NCBI GenBank assembly: GCA_964405835.1
Contig: CAYOPN010000031.1
Coordinates: 1-32,644, forward strand
Direction: 5' to 3'
Length of the DNA: 32,644 bases
Source: JAJVIP01 sp964405835
Lineage (GTDB): Bacteria; Elusimicrobiota; Elusimicrobia; F11
In this document: one piece after another, positions 18,201 through 24,930 of the stretch
How positions within the stretch are numbered: position 1 is the stretch's first letter
Layout: each line of letters starts with the position of its first letter
Notes under the pieces: generated by a model
The model's database searches: none
What the model saw: only the letters and a program-made list of their open reading frames with translations
What the model was told of the DNA's origin: nothing
Program-made: the position numbers and the translations under genes

Positions 18201-19617
18201 GTCGACTTTTATTAACAACTACGAGAGATTTGCCTCTCTCACCCACAGCGGTGCCATAAAGATTGATCCATCGATGAAGCCGTACACCCGCGCCATTGTA
18301 GGCCGGCTCGCGTTTGAGTTCACGTTTTTGGACGAGCGTCCCATCGAAAATGACATTCGGCTCTTTTGGCCTGCAACCTCCGCAAATGATCAGGCGATCA
18401 GCATGAAGGCGCGCCGCTTCGCGCAATATTATCTGCGGAATTCTCTTGGGTTGCCCGAATTGTCCGCCACACGCGGCCTCGAAAGCGCGGACTACGTGCA
18501 GGAGTACCTTTACGTTTGGGCGATGAATCCGGAGGGCCGGTTATCGCCTCCCACGCCGCCCGCTCCGCATTCTCCACTTGCTTCCAAATGGGCATACACG
18601 GCATTAAGCCGAATTCAGTGGTGGCATGACACGAAGCGGGTCCCGAAAAATGAAATCCGTTCTCTTGTGAGGGCCTATGCGCGAAAATTCGCGCTGGCTG
18701 ATAGCGACCCGTCGTTAAAGGCGGATCTTCGGGACACCTTTCGTCTGGAAGCCATTTTGATGATGTTGGGCGAAGTGGGGGGAGTCACTTCGTCACGCCA
18801 TCCAGCGGACGCGATAGCGCTTATCAATGCCATTTCGGATAGTTTGAACTTCCCGGAATTGTTGAGCCGCCACCCAACGGAGAATTCCACGTCGCTGCTC
18901 GACTGGCTCACGGCGAAGACATCGGAAACGCCGGAAACGCACATGAAAAGTTTCCGGAAAATTCTTGCCGGGATGTTCGCGGATGTTGGCAACACCTTGG
19001 ATCGTGCGGAGGAGGTGATCAACACGGTCGTGTTAAACTCCGAGAAGCCGGAGGAAATTTTACAGAAGGCCCGGGTCCACGACTGGTCTTGGCAGGTTTT
19101 GTTTTCCCCGTTGCTTCAAGAGCTTCTGTTTACGGTGGTCCCGCTGTATTTCTGGGGCGTTCCGGGCCTGCTGTTATCGCGGCTTTTCTTTGTGGCTCTC
19201 CATATGACCGGTCCGCCCGGTAACATTCGCTTGCGCTGGCTGGCGCCGCTTCTCATCTCATCGATTCCGTTTCTGTTCGGTGTGGATGCGAGCACCCTCG
19301 AATGGTTCATCCGTTTTTCAATAATCCACGTCCTGATCAACGGGACTTTCGACAAGATCAACGAGTTCATCAAAATATTTTATTCCGACTTCCAACTCGG
19401 TCTCGGCATGTTGGACGTCAACCCCCCGATGAAGGAATCGGCGTCGGACCGTTTGGAATTGGTGGTCGAGCGGCTCATGCCCGAGATCCGGAACGACCTG
19501 GAGTCCGATCTTTCGGGAAGGTCGCCGGAGAATCCAGCGTCGACTATCGCTCCCGGACCGTTACCCCATTTGAAGGACCTTAAAAGGGCGGCCAGGGAGG
19601 TCTTAAAAGCCGCGTAA
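9283..19617 (+). CDS. Giant membrane protein: ChaN-like domain, HTH array, sigma-70-like module, CPBP protease-like C-terminus
   Basis: 3,444 residues from the ATG at 9283; an in-frame ATG at 9268 adds five residues. Residues 1-28 form a signal peptide or anchor (RFRSK, then IALFLTPVYFLTNVALG). Residues about 90-490 are ChaN/TraB-like (HIQDVHMN at 95, GGFH at 455) and match the upstream giant protein. Membrane blocks lie near 565-755, 1604-1748 and 2823-2942. Residues about 1885-2500 hold degenerate FIS-type helix-turn-helix units. Residues 2599-2645 resemble sigma-70 region 2 (LEDLIAEANVAVLTAL, then RRAIYQYIAAQWG) and 2757-2800 region 4 (LYYGLDG, PREIGARFGVSDQTIRVD). The C-terminal membrane segment has CPBP motifs FVALH (3303) and HVLIN (3349), but the EExxxR motif is degraded to QELLFT (3279). 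A large soluble part (about 760-1600) is unrecognised. Function unknown; a tethered transcription regulator is inference. Confidence 0.88.
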   Translation: MSPRFRSKIALFLTPVYFLTNVALGSIAESNIWADRRSAPSLKSTTIDPLPLRRPGTLLAGTPLPLKNDFDLSSYGSIRKIIPPASGKTGPTVLHIQDVHMNADAQLNIGRAIQTLIDKDRVEAVALEGGFGPLDFAAFRAFPHRSIIAKVADGLLAENIIAGPVHTALSSEREIPPFFGVDDRAHYDANVAAYKAAVPVLDREKQAWLSEKKSLEAEKARRFHPALLAFDRLVGSYRGGQSTMGSYLHALARTQPLSRNCQTFLDALSIEARLDFKAVEGERSRLVEKLLPVFTTAQKSTFINSVAAFRAGQINDADFYRSLKTLGATAGLPPSQFPALFGYIDYVELSQKIDAELLFTEMRDLERAAYERLATTDHERRLIAASRRHTLTGKLLDFALTSEEWREYSKRDNKGNAFNAFYEQAEARDEKMADNLLKIALRPADREKVYVLVTGGFHSRGIERRLAEAGCKVVSFVPKISKVETENGAAYLSAFTQEKTPLEKIFQGDTLFLAQEAFPKTVERMAATNAVISATSAGFRLEALEAFKRIILGGGNGVVWALGMLKFVFVVVVTKSRLTLIWSRPDRTDPESIAVVSAQVPHSILYNGALFLISTINFLFLGRGFRPHGWEDNHRLKVVGLLGAVVESILIVFLMTSASGEIYTPVLLLLAFFFADYLIGSAVSPVNSLPIYLRPVSLTRLTLLTATYAVFTSFISLNFLSLWQAIGIAFLVGLPHVVIDAVLLWLPQIIGSVTGIQPLKEETVSPSTRIEGLRRRLDKFLLKGPNYNRTDTSEVVPMTREDFRYQLKESVATVRFFYEEILSSSLSQAGEKRLSISDAERRKNELKEIEPFLDVCSANLEKVLEKVRQFYPDILSKLEAGPKPVSIVAVATKTRLLTSNPFSSEFFWGTMDVDVEEGRRVILLSMRHLSSLQTDDEFKMAAFSIVAGVKLIENFYLIKNKDSKSVHADLVKFRAKLKIESKPFVPKGYFMRHVWNCLHDMRTLHKLRSEIHRELNRIMNVGFFDYYTKGHVGGRKIERWVEDIVSNPANFVSGTNVLQRAGDLVWRNQEKRDPTIMIQNALIDLAQRSMAIGEYGLATRILHWGRMVFVFDSAELPYSNYVLLLKVLTRTRRYAELRRELVNINRGQLVIYVPWTFRRFKNGLAAIWAERRQLTIGTVWQSFRERIRTRIVLQFSPNEKEFLLTAIENQKLDNWIGRTLTIHARMTPNESDRKMMVRERHMDSTLIRQFRATQIIGKTFGKIKADSESVSDSASDSVMARMILSELNKLPNSVFPVLRELITEAQKNSLWNLLAKINKEEPALWLEGMTMMTERDLLPERAKGPQMLRRKLWALRYAKRIFPADNEEAINQLIVTVERLIRDKVRFDRQDLTGGKTMESAVDSDIILKTELATENVYPSRFGPRNYLSLPSHFINLDIFEIAMRAAYGRHMDGLDNLTSDDPYRALALAWFKFVYALNEETKKSGRLQTLFGQDPWFQEDRYISWERIRMWFMQVEGRLNARLQTSTKDYLYFVTQILEPARKEMEKAAREIEANTGQRLLLPKRILYKPGQTDSDANQTAAMAGSSTGHFILDPLLREWKYFLAGPFVSVVTAALLSWFGFTSPASDLLAISVVVGTMAWLLLFASHQKWFVRSHKQAALNAVKEVLKEFGKPELSPEEHRSKLRFVYLKLSVPVMPIFLGSVMICSHTLPGLDPVALAVLGFLITWAVHTLYHIVYNLLFKFGYFRWAKVPGATAEGKKKFKTLTKSARHLDEFFSSKIWRNNPFIRVYVVAERDGQVVARYFDDVTDQIQAIQAHVNWIQDAVPLHRNFRYDYVIADGDSRLLADRLDVTLDQIKSLCQKMRVPEVSGEPPITRNLLRHRRDLTWAYIWAGGDLDFLDRMLRQRTSPAELLNGMHDVLPYGEGESAKKAFLAEDAVLKISTDPRVLEELRKREQAIIDYLRDPDSVSPTDTIRYGIRYDSRLEKWDAHRESLKKALGKEVPLPQIAKSLGLSLEQFQGQAKAYKLGTLMKSIESMWVCVRSGVLAGSPSLDISEAALATGLDEMEIRKQFDEISFHFGDLVERIGVSYHSLLKEFVKEKRNLEFIDDDPTEWPTYWYGFLGNPEIRFKIDPRRARGALIAQVLACGAQPARLADIYQVSAYQALRLMRLVADDRRVQETMFSRARLVDLYVRYGGDLAQIVRKEKEGTLASLRAALKAHAIPGDPLVRVRLKTRERQREVLIHQLRARWQSGEAMDTAIARTFGDFSKERFSFEDDRVVLAVFKSMRLQDAFIKSGDNLKRAAEYLRVTIGEAELLRSRFSKQESDFIEEFLKAERKKLLDDIHLAKGDFFRLARNRNQSIEVLGELISVHHLEQLLAGPSAVPLSPKVQKAREIAALEDALRKNDFDVEAVARLRNVAVKEVFLEIGVLGLNKDLIRRVKSRYELKGLIHQHKGNLAAVASVTGQLEAVVRVEYENSGLLKDEEIARLVNEHDRKPIATPRSLPESERGRVRLIPEAENPKERLRPIPEEYDGSSVDAVRRWLSGDERAGNDVLTSLAELIRSYAQRAQHLQRIMAQLIAPKVVSETLPWEDALEDLIAEANVAVLTALKDSSSSDAHSLNVRARQDARRAIYQYIAAQWGQPASEMVLYLDALEQVLSMSTVAEPESWFDLPIDFMLPELEKILPDLSEHLAAWRGSTVAPFSTVIDVSSLLEAQDPKHSPDSEAAKNEDPSLSHELARALYTSLSYPRNFTAIHLYYGLDGEAPESPREIGARFGVSDQTIRVDIQETLGKLRLTAWDSPSLAGLRSFVPPSSLGYLIGLLFGFKPNAKLKWYALWSVIFVEAPVVMALFRAVGPEWAVALVINIVILHMALYAAVAGKYRINDTDFLFMTSTVSHVVIFSLYWVAVFLGLPVYWPVAIHVIWDSICFWLLPKGDKTRNQQQIEKILRSDSLARDRVLALLPESDWSTFINNYERFASLTHSGAIKIDPSMKPYTRAIVGRLAFEFTFLDERPIENDIRLFWPATSANDQAISMKARRFAQYYLRNSLGLPELSATRGLESADYVQEYLYVWAMNPEGRLSPPTPPAPHSPLASKWAYTALSRIQWWHDTKRVPKNEIRSLVRAYARKFALADSDPSLKADLRDTFRLEAILMMLGEVGGVTSSRHPADAIALINAISDSLNFPELLSRHPTENSTSLLDWLTAKTSETPETHMKSFRKILAGMFADVGNTLDRAEEVINTVVLNSEKPEEILQKARVHDWSWQVLFSPLLQELLFTVVPLYFWGVPGLLLSRLFFVALHMTGPPGNIRLRWLAPLLISSIPFLFGVDASTLEWFIRFSIIHVLINGTFDKINEFIKIFYSDFQLGLGMLDVNPPMKESASDRLELVVERLMPEIRNDLESDLSGRSPENPASTIAPGPLPHLKDLKRAAREVLKAA
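13081..13116 (+). repeat. Three 12-base tandem repeats in the giant CDS
   Basis: Three 12-base units beginning TCTGA encode SESV, SDSA and SDSV in tandem. The in-frame minisatellite lies in a polar Ser/Asp stretch within the large unassigned soluble part of the protein, probably a flexible linker. Confidence 0.85.
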
Positions 19618-19735
19618 TTGGTTTGCTTCCCAGCGCTCTTTTTATACGATCCCTTTCATCGACTTGTCGCGTTAGAACCCCTACCTAATGCCGAGCTCAT
19701 TCAATTAAAACCATACATAAAGGAACCTACTCGAA

Positions 19736-21034
19736 ATGAAGAAATTGACGTGGTTGTTTGCTGTTGTCTTGGTGGTCGCAATGATGCCGTTTTTCTCGTC
19801 CTGCAAAAAATCCGCGGGTTCCAATGGCGGTGTGGTGGTGTGGCACTGGATGACTGACCGTGATGACGCTTTCCAAGAACTTTCCAAGCAGTACAAACAA
19901 GAGACCGGCAAAGATGTTCAATTTCAGCTCTATGCGCCCTCGGATGTCTATTCCCAGAAAGTCCGCGTCGGTGCGCAGACCAACAGCTTGCCCGACATTT
20001 ATGGCGTCTTGGGCGACGCGCGTGACCTTGCGAGCTTCATTGAAGCCGGCCATGTGGAGAACCTGACCCCGCAACTCGGCGACGGCCCCGGTTCCTGGAA
20101 AACCAATTTCTACGAAGAAGCGCTCAACACCACTTACTTCAAACCCGGCAATTCCTTCCAAGTCATCGACGGTTTCTACGGCATCCCGGTCGATGTCACT
20201 ACCATCCCGATGATCTACAACAAGGCCCTCTTCAAGAAAGCCGGTTTGAACCCCAACGCGCCCCCCAAAACCTGGGACGAATTCATCGCGGCGGGCAAGG
20301 CTTTAAAACGTTCCGGCGTCACCGGTTTCACGAGTGGTTGGGCCGAGACCTGGCTTATCTACTCGCTCGTGACCGACATGGCCCACAACTTGATGGGCGA
20401 AGCCAAAGTCATGGACACTCACGCGGGCAAAGTCCCTTATACGGATCCCGATTGGATCAAGGTCTTCGCGGCATTTGAGGAGCTTCAGAAAGCCGGTTTC
20501 GTTGATCCTTCGCTTGTGACGCTCGGCAACAAGGCCGCGGAACAGGCGTTCTCGCAAGAGCGCTCCGGTATGACCTTCAACGGCTCTTGGGCCGTTAACG
20601 TGTACGCGGGCATGAACCCGAAACTGGATTACGCGCCGTTCCGTCCACCTCAGTTGGGTGGTAAATTCCCGCAGACCGTTTGGGGCGGGGCCGGTACGGT
20701 GTTCCTCGTGAACGCCAAGTCCAAAGCCAAAGACGACGCGGTGGCGTTCCTGAAATGGATGTCGGACAAGAAACAGGCCGCTTATCTCGTGACCGCCACC
20801 AAGAACCTCTCGGCCGTGAAAGACGCGGCCGGAGAAGGGACCGCTCCCGTGTTGACCCAGTTCTCCGAGCTCATGAAAAATTCGATCCATCCGAACCGCT
20901 TCACTGTGTCGGAAGACCCCAAAGTTCAGGAGACGATGACGAAGGGCATTCAATCGATCCTGATCGCCGAAAAGACCGCCGGGCAAGTTGCCGCGGACGT
21001 TCAGAAAGCAAAAGAGAAGGCCCAGGCCGAATAA
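19736..21034 (+). CDS. ABC sugar-binding lipoprotein (extracellular solute-binding protein family 1)
   Basis: 432 residues. A short basic start and a hydrophobic stretch end at FFSSC with Cys23 as the likely lipidation site; Phe at -3 is not the usual lipobox residue. The body has family 1 hallmarks: VVVWHWMTDRDDAFQEL at the start of the mature protein, GIPVDVTTIPMIYNKALFKKAGL in the first hinge region, MTFNGSWAV, and a C-terminal helical lobe with KDDAVAFLKWMSDKKQAAYL. Such proteins capture sugars or oligosaccharides for an ABC importer; the substrate cannot be read from the sequence. AGGA (19721-19724) lies 11 bases before the ATG. It opens the transport cluster, 118 bases after the giant gene, in a gap where I see no clear terminator or strong promoter. 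The first permease starts one base after its stop. Confidence 0.93.
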   Translation: MKKLTWLFAVVLVVAMMPFFSSCKKSAGSNGGVVVWHWMTDRDDAFQELSKQYKQETGKDVQFQLYAPSDVYSQKVRVGAQTNSLPDIYGVLGDARDLASFIEAGHVENLTPQLGDGPGSWKTNFYEEALNTTYFKPGNSFQVIDGFYGIPVDVTTIPMIYNKALFKKAGLNPNAPPKTWDEFIAAGKALKRSGVTGFTSGWAETWLIYSLVTDMAHNLMGEAKVMDTHAGKVPYTDPDWIKVFAAFEELQKAGFVDPSLVTLGNKAAEQAFSQERSGMTFNGSWAVNVYAGMNPKLDYAPFRPPQLGGKFPQTVWGGAGTVFLVNAKSKAKDDAVAFLKWMSDKKQAAYLVTATKNLSAVKDAAGEGTAPVLTQFSELMKNSIHPNRFTVSEDPKVQETMTKGIQSILIAEKTAGQVAADVQKAKEKAQAE

Positions 21035-21035
21035 C

Positions 21036-21950
21036 ATGAATCAAGGGGGCGCGGTGAAAAAAGCGAAAGGAGCGTTCAGCTGGAACATGGCCAGCAACTA
21101 CCTTTTTGTTTTGCCCGCGCTCTTGATGTTCCTCGTGTTCAACTTCTATCCGTACATCCAGGTGTTTTTCCTGTCGGTGTTCAAGTGGAATGGCATTTCG
21201 GCGTCCAAGGTCTTTGTCGAGCTCGCGAACTATAAAGACATTCTCACCGATAACCCGGCCTGGTGGTTCTCCATGCGGAACGCCGCCTACGTGACGTTCC
21301 TCGCGCTGACCTTTCAAAACGGCCTGGCGTTGTTGCTGGCGTGGCTCGTCGACCGCGACATTCGCGGCGGCCAAATCTACCGTTCGATCTTCTTCCTGCC
21401 GCCGATCCTTTCCGGCATCGTGGTGGGCCTTATCTGGAACTGGATCTATCAAGGCGATTACGGACTGTTGAACGCGCTGTTGGCCAAGTTCGGACTCACC
21501 GGTTTCGCGCATCCGTGGTTGGCCGATCCCGACACGGCCCTTCCGGCGCTCGCGGTGGTCCACATGTGGAAAGGGTTTGGCTGGGGGTTCATTATTTTGC
21601 TGGCGGGGCTGCAGGGGATCCCGCGCGAACTGTACGAAGCGGCGCGCGTGGACGGCGCCGGCGAGACGCGCATTTTTTGGAAGATTACCGTGCCGCTCAT
21701 GATTCCGGTTTTTATTTTGGTGAGCGTGTTGACCGTGCTTGGGACCATGCAGTTGTATGACCTGGTCATCGTGACCACCCGCGGTGGTCCCGGTCTCCAT
21801 ACCGAGATGCCCATGAAACGGATTTTGGACGAGATCACGCCCGGTTCGCGCGTGGGTTACGCGTCGGCGATGGGTGTGGTGTTCGGGATCGTTTTGTTGA
21901 TTGTGTCGGTCATCCAGATCCAACTTTCAAAATGGTTCAAGGCGGAATGA
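21036..21950 (+). CDS. ABC sugar transporter permease (MalF/UgpA type)
   Basis: 304 residues with about six transmembrane helices. The first follows a short basic N-terminus (KKAKGAFSWNMASNYLFVLP). The cytoplasmic EAA loop is clear at about residue 201 (YEAARVDGAGETRIFWKITVP), where the ATPase docks in family members. I chose ATG 21036, one base after the binding-protein stop (TAAcATG), suggesting translational coupling. A GTG at 21054 behind AAGGGGG is an alternative start that would remove six residues. The frame is open upstream to 20988, but that part overlaps the binding-protein gene. It pairs with the next permease as the usual MalF/MalG heterodimer. Confidence 0.93.
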   Translation: MNQGGAVKKAKGAFSWNMASNYLFVLPALLMFLVFNFYPYIQVFFLSVFKWNGISASKVFVELANYKDILTDNPAWWFSMRNAAYVTFLALTFQNGLALLLAWLVDRDIRGGQIYRSIFFLPPILSGIVVGLIWNWIYQGDYGLLNALLAKFGLTGFAHPWLADPDTALPALAVVHMWKGFGWGFIILLAGLQGIPRELYEAARVDGAGETRIFWKITVPLMIPVFILVSVLTVLGTMQLYDLVIVTTRGGPGLHTEMPMKRILDEITPGSRVGYASAMGVVFGIVLLIVSVIQIQLSKWFKAE

Positions 21951-21951
21951 C

Positions 21952-22812
21952 ATGGCCAAGATGACCGTTGAGCGCGTCACATTAAAGGCTTACCGCGTTT
22001 TAAAAAGCGTCACCAAGCACACGATCCTGATCACGGTCGCGATTAGCTGTATTTTCCCGCTCGTGTGGATGGTTTCTTCCGCGCTCAAGACCCAAGCCAC
22101 GGTTTTTACCGATCTGAGTCTCATTCCTTCCAATCCGCAATTCGTGAACTTCGCAGAAGCCTGGACCCAGGGCAAATTCGGCATCTATTTCGTCAACAGC
22201 GTCGCCTACACGCTGTTGTGCGTGTTCGGCGTGCTGCTGATTTCCTCGTTGGCCGCTTTCGCGTTTGCCCGCCTGCAGTTCCCGGGCAAAAACGCGCTCT
22301 ACTTTTTGTTCCTGATCACGTTGATGATTCCGGTGCCGGGCGCCATTGTCGCGCTCTACGTGCTGCTGATCAAACTCAACCTCATCGACACGCGGCTTGG
22401 CTACATGCTGCCGCAAATCAACGGCGGGTTGGCCTTGGGCCTTTTTATTCTTCGCCCGTTTTTTGAGCGGATCCCGAAAGATTTGGAAGACGCGGCACGC
22501 ATCGACGGCTGCGGCCGGATGGGCATTTATTGGCACGTGGCGATTCCGCTCGCGAAACCCGCGCTCGCGGTCGTGGCGCTGTTCACGTCGCTCGCGGTCT
22601 GGAACGAGTTCATGCTCGCGCAGCTGGTGCTCCAATCGCAAGAACTTATGCCACTGCAACTCGGGCTCGTGAAATTCTGGGGCGGAACGCTCACCGAATA
22701 TCCGCTCCTCATGGCCGGCATGGCCATCTCGGTCCTGCCGATCATCATCGCCTACATTTTCCTGCAACGTCACATCATCGCCGGCGTGACCGCCGGGGCC
22801 CTAAAGGGATAG
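21952..22812 (+). CDS. ABC sugar transporter permease (MalG/UgpE type)
   Basis: 286 residues and six predicted transmembrane helices. The EAA loop reads LEDAARIDGCGRMGIYWHVAIP from about residue 178. The C-terminus ends QRHIIAGVTAGALKG, the form typical of MalG-type permeases. The ATG lies one base after the previous stop (TGAcATG), the same junction as between the binding protein and the first permease, with AAGGCGG just upstream. No ATP-binding subunit follows or precedes it in the window, so the importer must use an ATPase encoded elsewhere, as happens in organisms where one MsmK-like ATPase serves several sugar importers. Confidence 0.94.
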   Translation: MAKMTVERVTLKAYRVLKSVTKHTILITVAISCIFPLVWMVSSALKTQATVFTDLSLIPSNPQFVNFAEAWTQGKFGIYFVNSVAYTLLCVFGVLLISSLAAFAFARLQFPGKNALYFLFLITLMIPVPGAIVALYVLLIKLNLIDTRLGYMLPQINGGLALGLFILRPFFERIPKDLEDAARIDGCGRMGIYWHVAIPLAKPALAVVALFTSLAVWNEFMLAQLVLQSQELMPLQLGLVKFWGGTLTEYPLLMAGMAISVLPIIIAYIFLQRHIIAGVTAGALKG

Positions 22813-22814
22813 AC

Positions 22815-24893
22815 GTGCGCGGCCCCACCAACTTTTTTCCCCTCCCCAACGGGGAGGGGGCAGGGGTGGGGCAAAACCGAAGCGATTGCTCCGGGGGAAC
22901 CCCACCCCTAACCCCTCCCCTGGCGGGGAGGGGAACGAACATTTTTCTGGTCGTTTTCTTGCTGTCGACTTGTATTTCTGTCGCCGCCGCTGACGAATCC
23001 TACGTCGAACCGGGCACGTTCCGGCTTTCGCACGAAGTGGTGGTGGAAAATATTCTTCACCGCGTGCAACCGGGTTGGGGCGTGCAGAATGGGCCGGACG
23101 AAAAGACCTATTCGAAAGATCCCAACGCGAACAACCCCTGGAAAGCCGAATGGGGGGAATCGCTTCTCACCGAGGCCGCCACGCGCATCACGCCCGACAT
23201 TTTCGGCCGCGTGCTGTTCGAACTGCAGGGCGATTACGCGGACCGCTTTTGGCGCCCGAACAACTACGAACACCACATCGACGACGCCGACCGCCACGCG
23301 TTTCTGCGCCAGGCCGAGTTCCGCATCGACAAAGACGAATGGTTCCTGCGTGGTTTCAAAGGCGTCGGCCACGGTGGATGGGAGGCCCAAGGGGATTTCT
23401 TCAGTCTCTATCCCCAATCCAATCCCGAGGAAGATTACATGGGATCTTCCGGTTCTTTCGGCATCTATCCGGATAATTTTAAGCAGGACGTTTTCCTCAA
23501 TATTTCCGATCGCCACGCGCCGCGCGGGTTTGAAGGCGGGTTCCACCTGTTCGGTCTCGATTTCGGCGCCGCTGTCGGTAACGAATTGGCGTGGGGCTAT
23601 GACAAGGGTGGTTACGGCCGCGTATCGGCGCCGCTCGGCACAACCAAATTGACGTTTGTGTACAAAGACGAAGACGTGCCTTACGCGCTGCCACCTGACG
23701 AGGACGAACGCAACCGCGCTTACGCGCTTTCTTGGCGCGCGCCGTTTGAAAAAGGCCATTTGTTTGAAGCCGGCGTGAAATACCAGCCGTTCCGGTTGAA
23801 CGAGCCTTATCAGTCGGCCGAAGAAGTGGACGCCGGTTCGGGCATCCAGGGTTCCTCGACGAAAATTTCCAACAAGACCACCAGCGAGAGCGACGCGTTC
23901 GCCGAACGCCTTCGTTATGAGCACCACGCGGACATCGCCGACAAACTGGTGGTGTTCACGGGCGACGTGACGCACGCGGGCGTGGTGGCCGGCAACAAAG
24001 ACCAATTGGACTTGCGGGTGGCCGGCGACATTACCTCCGCTTTGCGCGGCAGCATCCAATACACCTACCGCAAACCGCTCGAAGGCCCCATTCCTTTCCT
24101 TTACGAAGGCACCCAAAACAACATGGGCAACATCGTCGCCAATCCGCGCGGCCCCGACGCGCCGTTTACCGTGGACTGGAACAACCGCGAAGCCGTGTTC
24201 CTGACCACCACGTTCGTGTTTGACCCCACACCGGGCAGCACGCTGTTTGTCTACAACCCGGACGCGCTCCAAATGTGGAACGTGAACCCGCGTGAGAACT
24301 CCCCATTCTCCATGGCCTTCCAGTACCAGATGAGCGATTACCGCACCACCACCGACCGTCTTTATTATTACGACACGGGCGGTAACATTGTTTACGAACC
24401 GGCCGGCCACACGGGCGCCTGGGCCACCGATCATCCTCTAAATGAGTTCCGCGTGATGTTTTTGGGCCGTCCTTCCAAAACCGGTTGGACCTTGGCGTTC
24501 GCGGGCGGCGAGTCGCCGGCCATCTCGAGCCTGGCCTATTCCGAAGACACCAGCGTCAACAAGCCGATCAGCCACTATTACTCGATTGAAGGGAAACTGG
24601 ACATCTGGCCCTTCACTTTTTGGGGCCATTACGGGTCCGGCGTGTGGGGGCCTGAGTCCTATCAGAGGTTCTTTGGAGAATCATTTGATGAATTGTTTGG
24701 CGGGGGTCTAAGTTATAAGATCACCGTCAACACCACCGTCGACGTTAGTTATTTGGCGGCGCGCCAGAACGACAACTTGTTTGTCGCCCCCGACCTGGGC
24801 GCGTACGACGAAATAAGGACCATGTTCTCCCATCGGTTTGGATTTTTGTTTCAATTGAACGACTCCGCGCGGCCGGGGTATCAGGCGCGGTAG
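22815..24893 (+). CDS. Exported outer-membrane beta-barrel protein (putative sugar porin)
   Basis: 692 residues from GTG 22815, which has AAGGGA (22804-22809) at good spacing and lies two bases after the permease stop. The signal peptide (IFLVVFLLSTCISVAAADE) begins only near residue 43, because a 95-base palindromic element sits in frame after codon 8. Without it the N-terminus would read MRGPTNIFLVVFLLSTC, an ordinary signal peptide. The mature part is rich in alternating aromatic/polar strands (for example HYYSIEGKLDIWPFTFWGHYGSG and LSYKITVNTTVDVSYLA), with Asp/Asn/Gly-rich turns, as in large outer-membrane barrels. No plug domain or TonB box is visible. I do not recognise the family. Its position after the permeases suggests it brings the substrate across the outer membrane. 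A frame open from 22530 lies within the permease gene and is rejected. Confidence 0.82.
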   Translation: MRGPTNFFPLPNGEGAGVGQNRSDCSGGTPPLTPPLAGRGTNIFLVVFLLSTCISVAAADESYVEPGTFRLSHEVVVENILHRVQPGWGVQNGPDEKTYSKDPNANNPWKAEWGESLLTEAATRITPDIFGRVLFELQGDYADRFWRPNNYEHHIDDADRHAFLRQAEFRIDKDEWFLRGFKGVGHGGWEAQGDFFSLYPQSNPEEDYMGSSGSFGIYPDNFKQDVFLNISDRHAPRGFEGGFHLFGLDFGAAVGNELAWGYDKGGYGRVSAPLGTTKLTFVYKDEDVPYALPPDEDERNRAYALSWRAPFEKGHLFEAGVKYQPFRLNEPYQSAEEVDAGSGIQGSSTKISNKTTSESDAFAERLRYEHHADIADKLVVFTGDVTHAGVVAGNKDQLDLRVAGDITSALRGSIQYTYRKPLEGPIPFLYEGTQNNMGNIVANPRGPDAPFTVDWNNREAVFLTTTFVFDPTPGSTLFVYNPDALQMWNVNPRENSPFSMAFQYQMSDYRTTTDRLYYYDTGGNIVYEPAGHTGAWATDHPLNEFRVMFLGRPSKTGWTLAFAGGESPAISSLAYSEDTSVNKPISHYYSIEGKLDIWPFTFWGHYGSGVWGPESYQRFFGESFDELFGGGLSYKITVNTTVDVSYLAARQNDNLFVAPDLGAYDEIRTMFSHRFGFLFQLNDSARPGYQAR
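22839..22933 (+). mobile_element. Palindromic GC-rich element (PLPNGEG type), non-autonomous
   Basis: Two arms, 22839-22871 and 22900-22933, are imperfect reverse complements of each other (CCCCTCCCC at the left end, GGGGAGGGG at the right; inner ends AGGGGTGGGG and CCCCACCCCT), separated by about 28 bases. Flanking 12-base stretches 22827-22838 and 22935-22946 match at 10 of 12 positions and may be a target-site duplication. Translated in frame it gives PLPNGEGAGVGQ and LTPPLAGRG, a signature I know from palindromic repeats in several bacterial genomes. It encodes no transposase, so any movement would need one supplied in trans. Confidence 0.75.
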
Positions 24894-24930
24894 GATTTGA
24901 TGGATAGTCTTATAACAGAGGAGCCTTACA

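Noticed and set aside
20988..21035. Longer start for the first permease
   Set aside because: It overlaps the end of the binding-protein gene, while ATG 21036 lies one base after its stop, the same junction as the next gene pair.
20901..21923. 340-codon minus-strand frame opposite the first permease
   Set aside because: Its His/Arg/Gln-rich composition is that of an antisense shadow, and the + strand permease is certain.
22530..22814. Upstream extension of the outer-membrane barrel gene
   Set aside because: It lies within the second permease in another frame; GTG 22815 has a proper ribosome binding site.
22908..24434. 508-codon open frame on the minus strand
   Set aside because: It is antisense to the barrel gene and shows only low-complexity Val/Arg/His-rich sequence without a recognisable domain, as expected for a mirror frame of GC-rich coding DNA.
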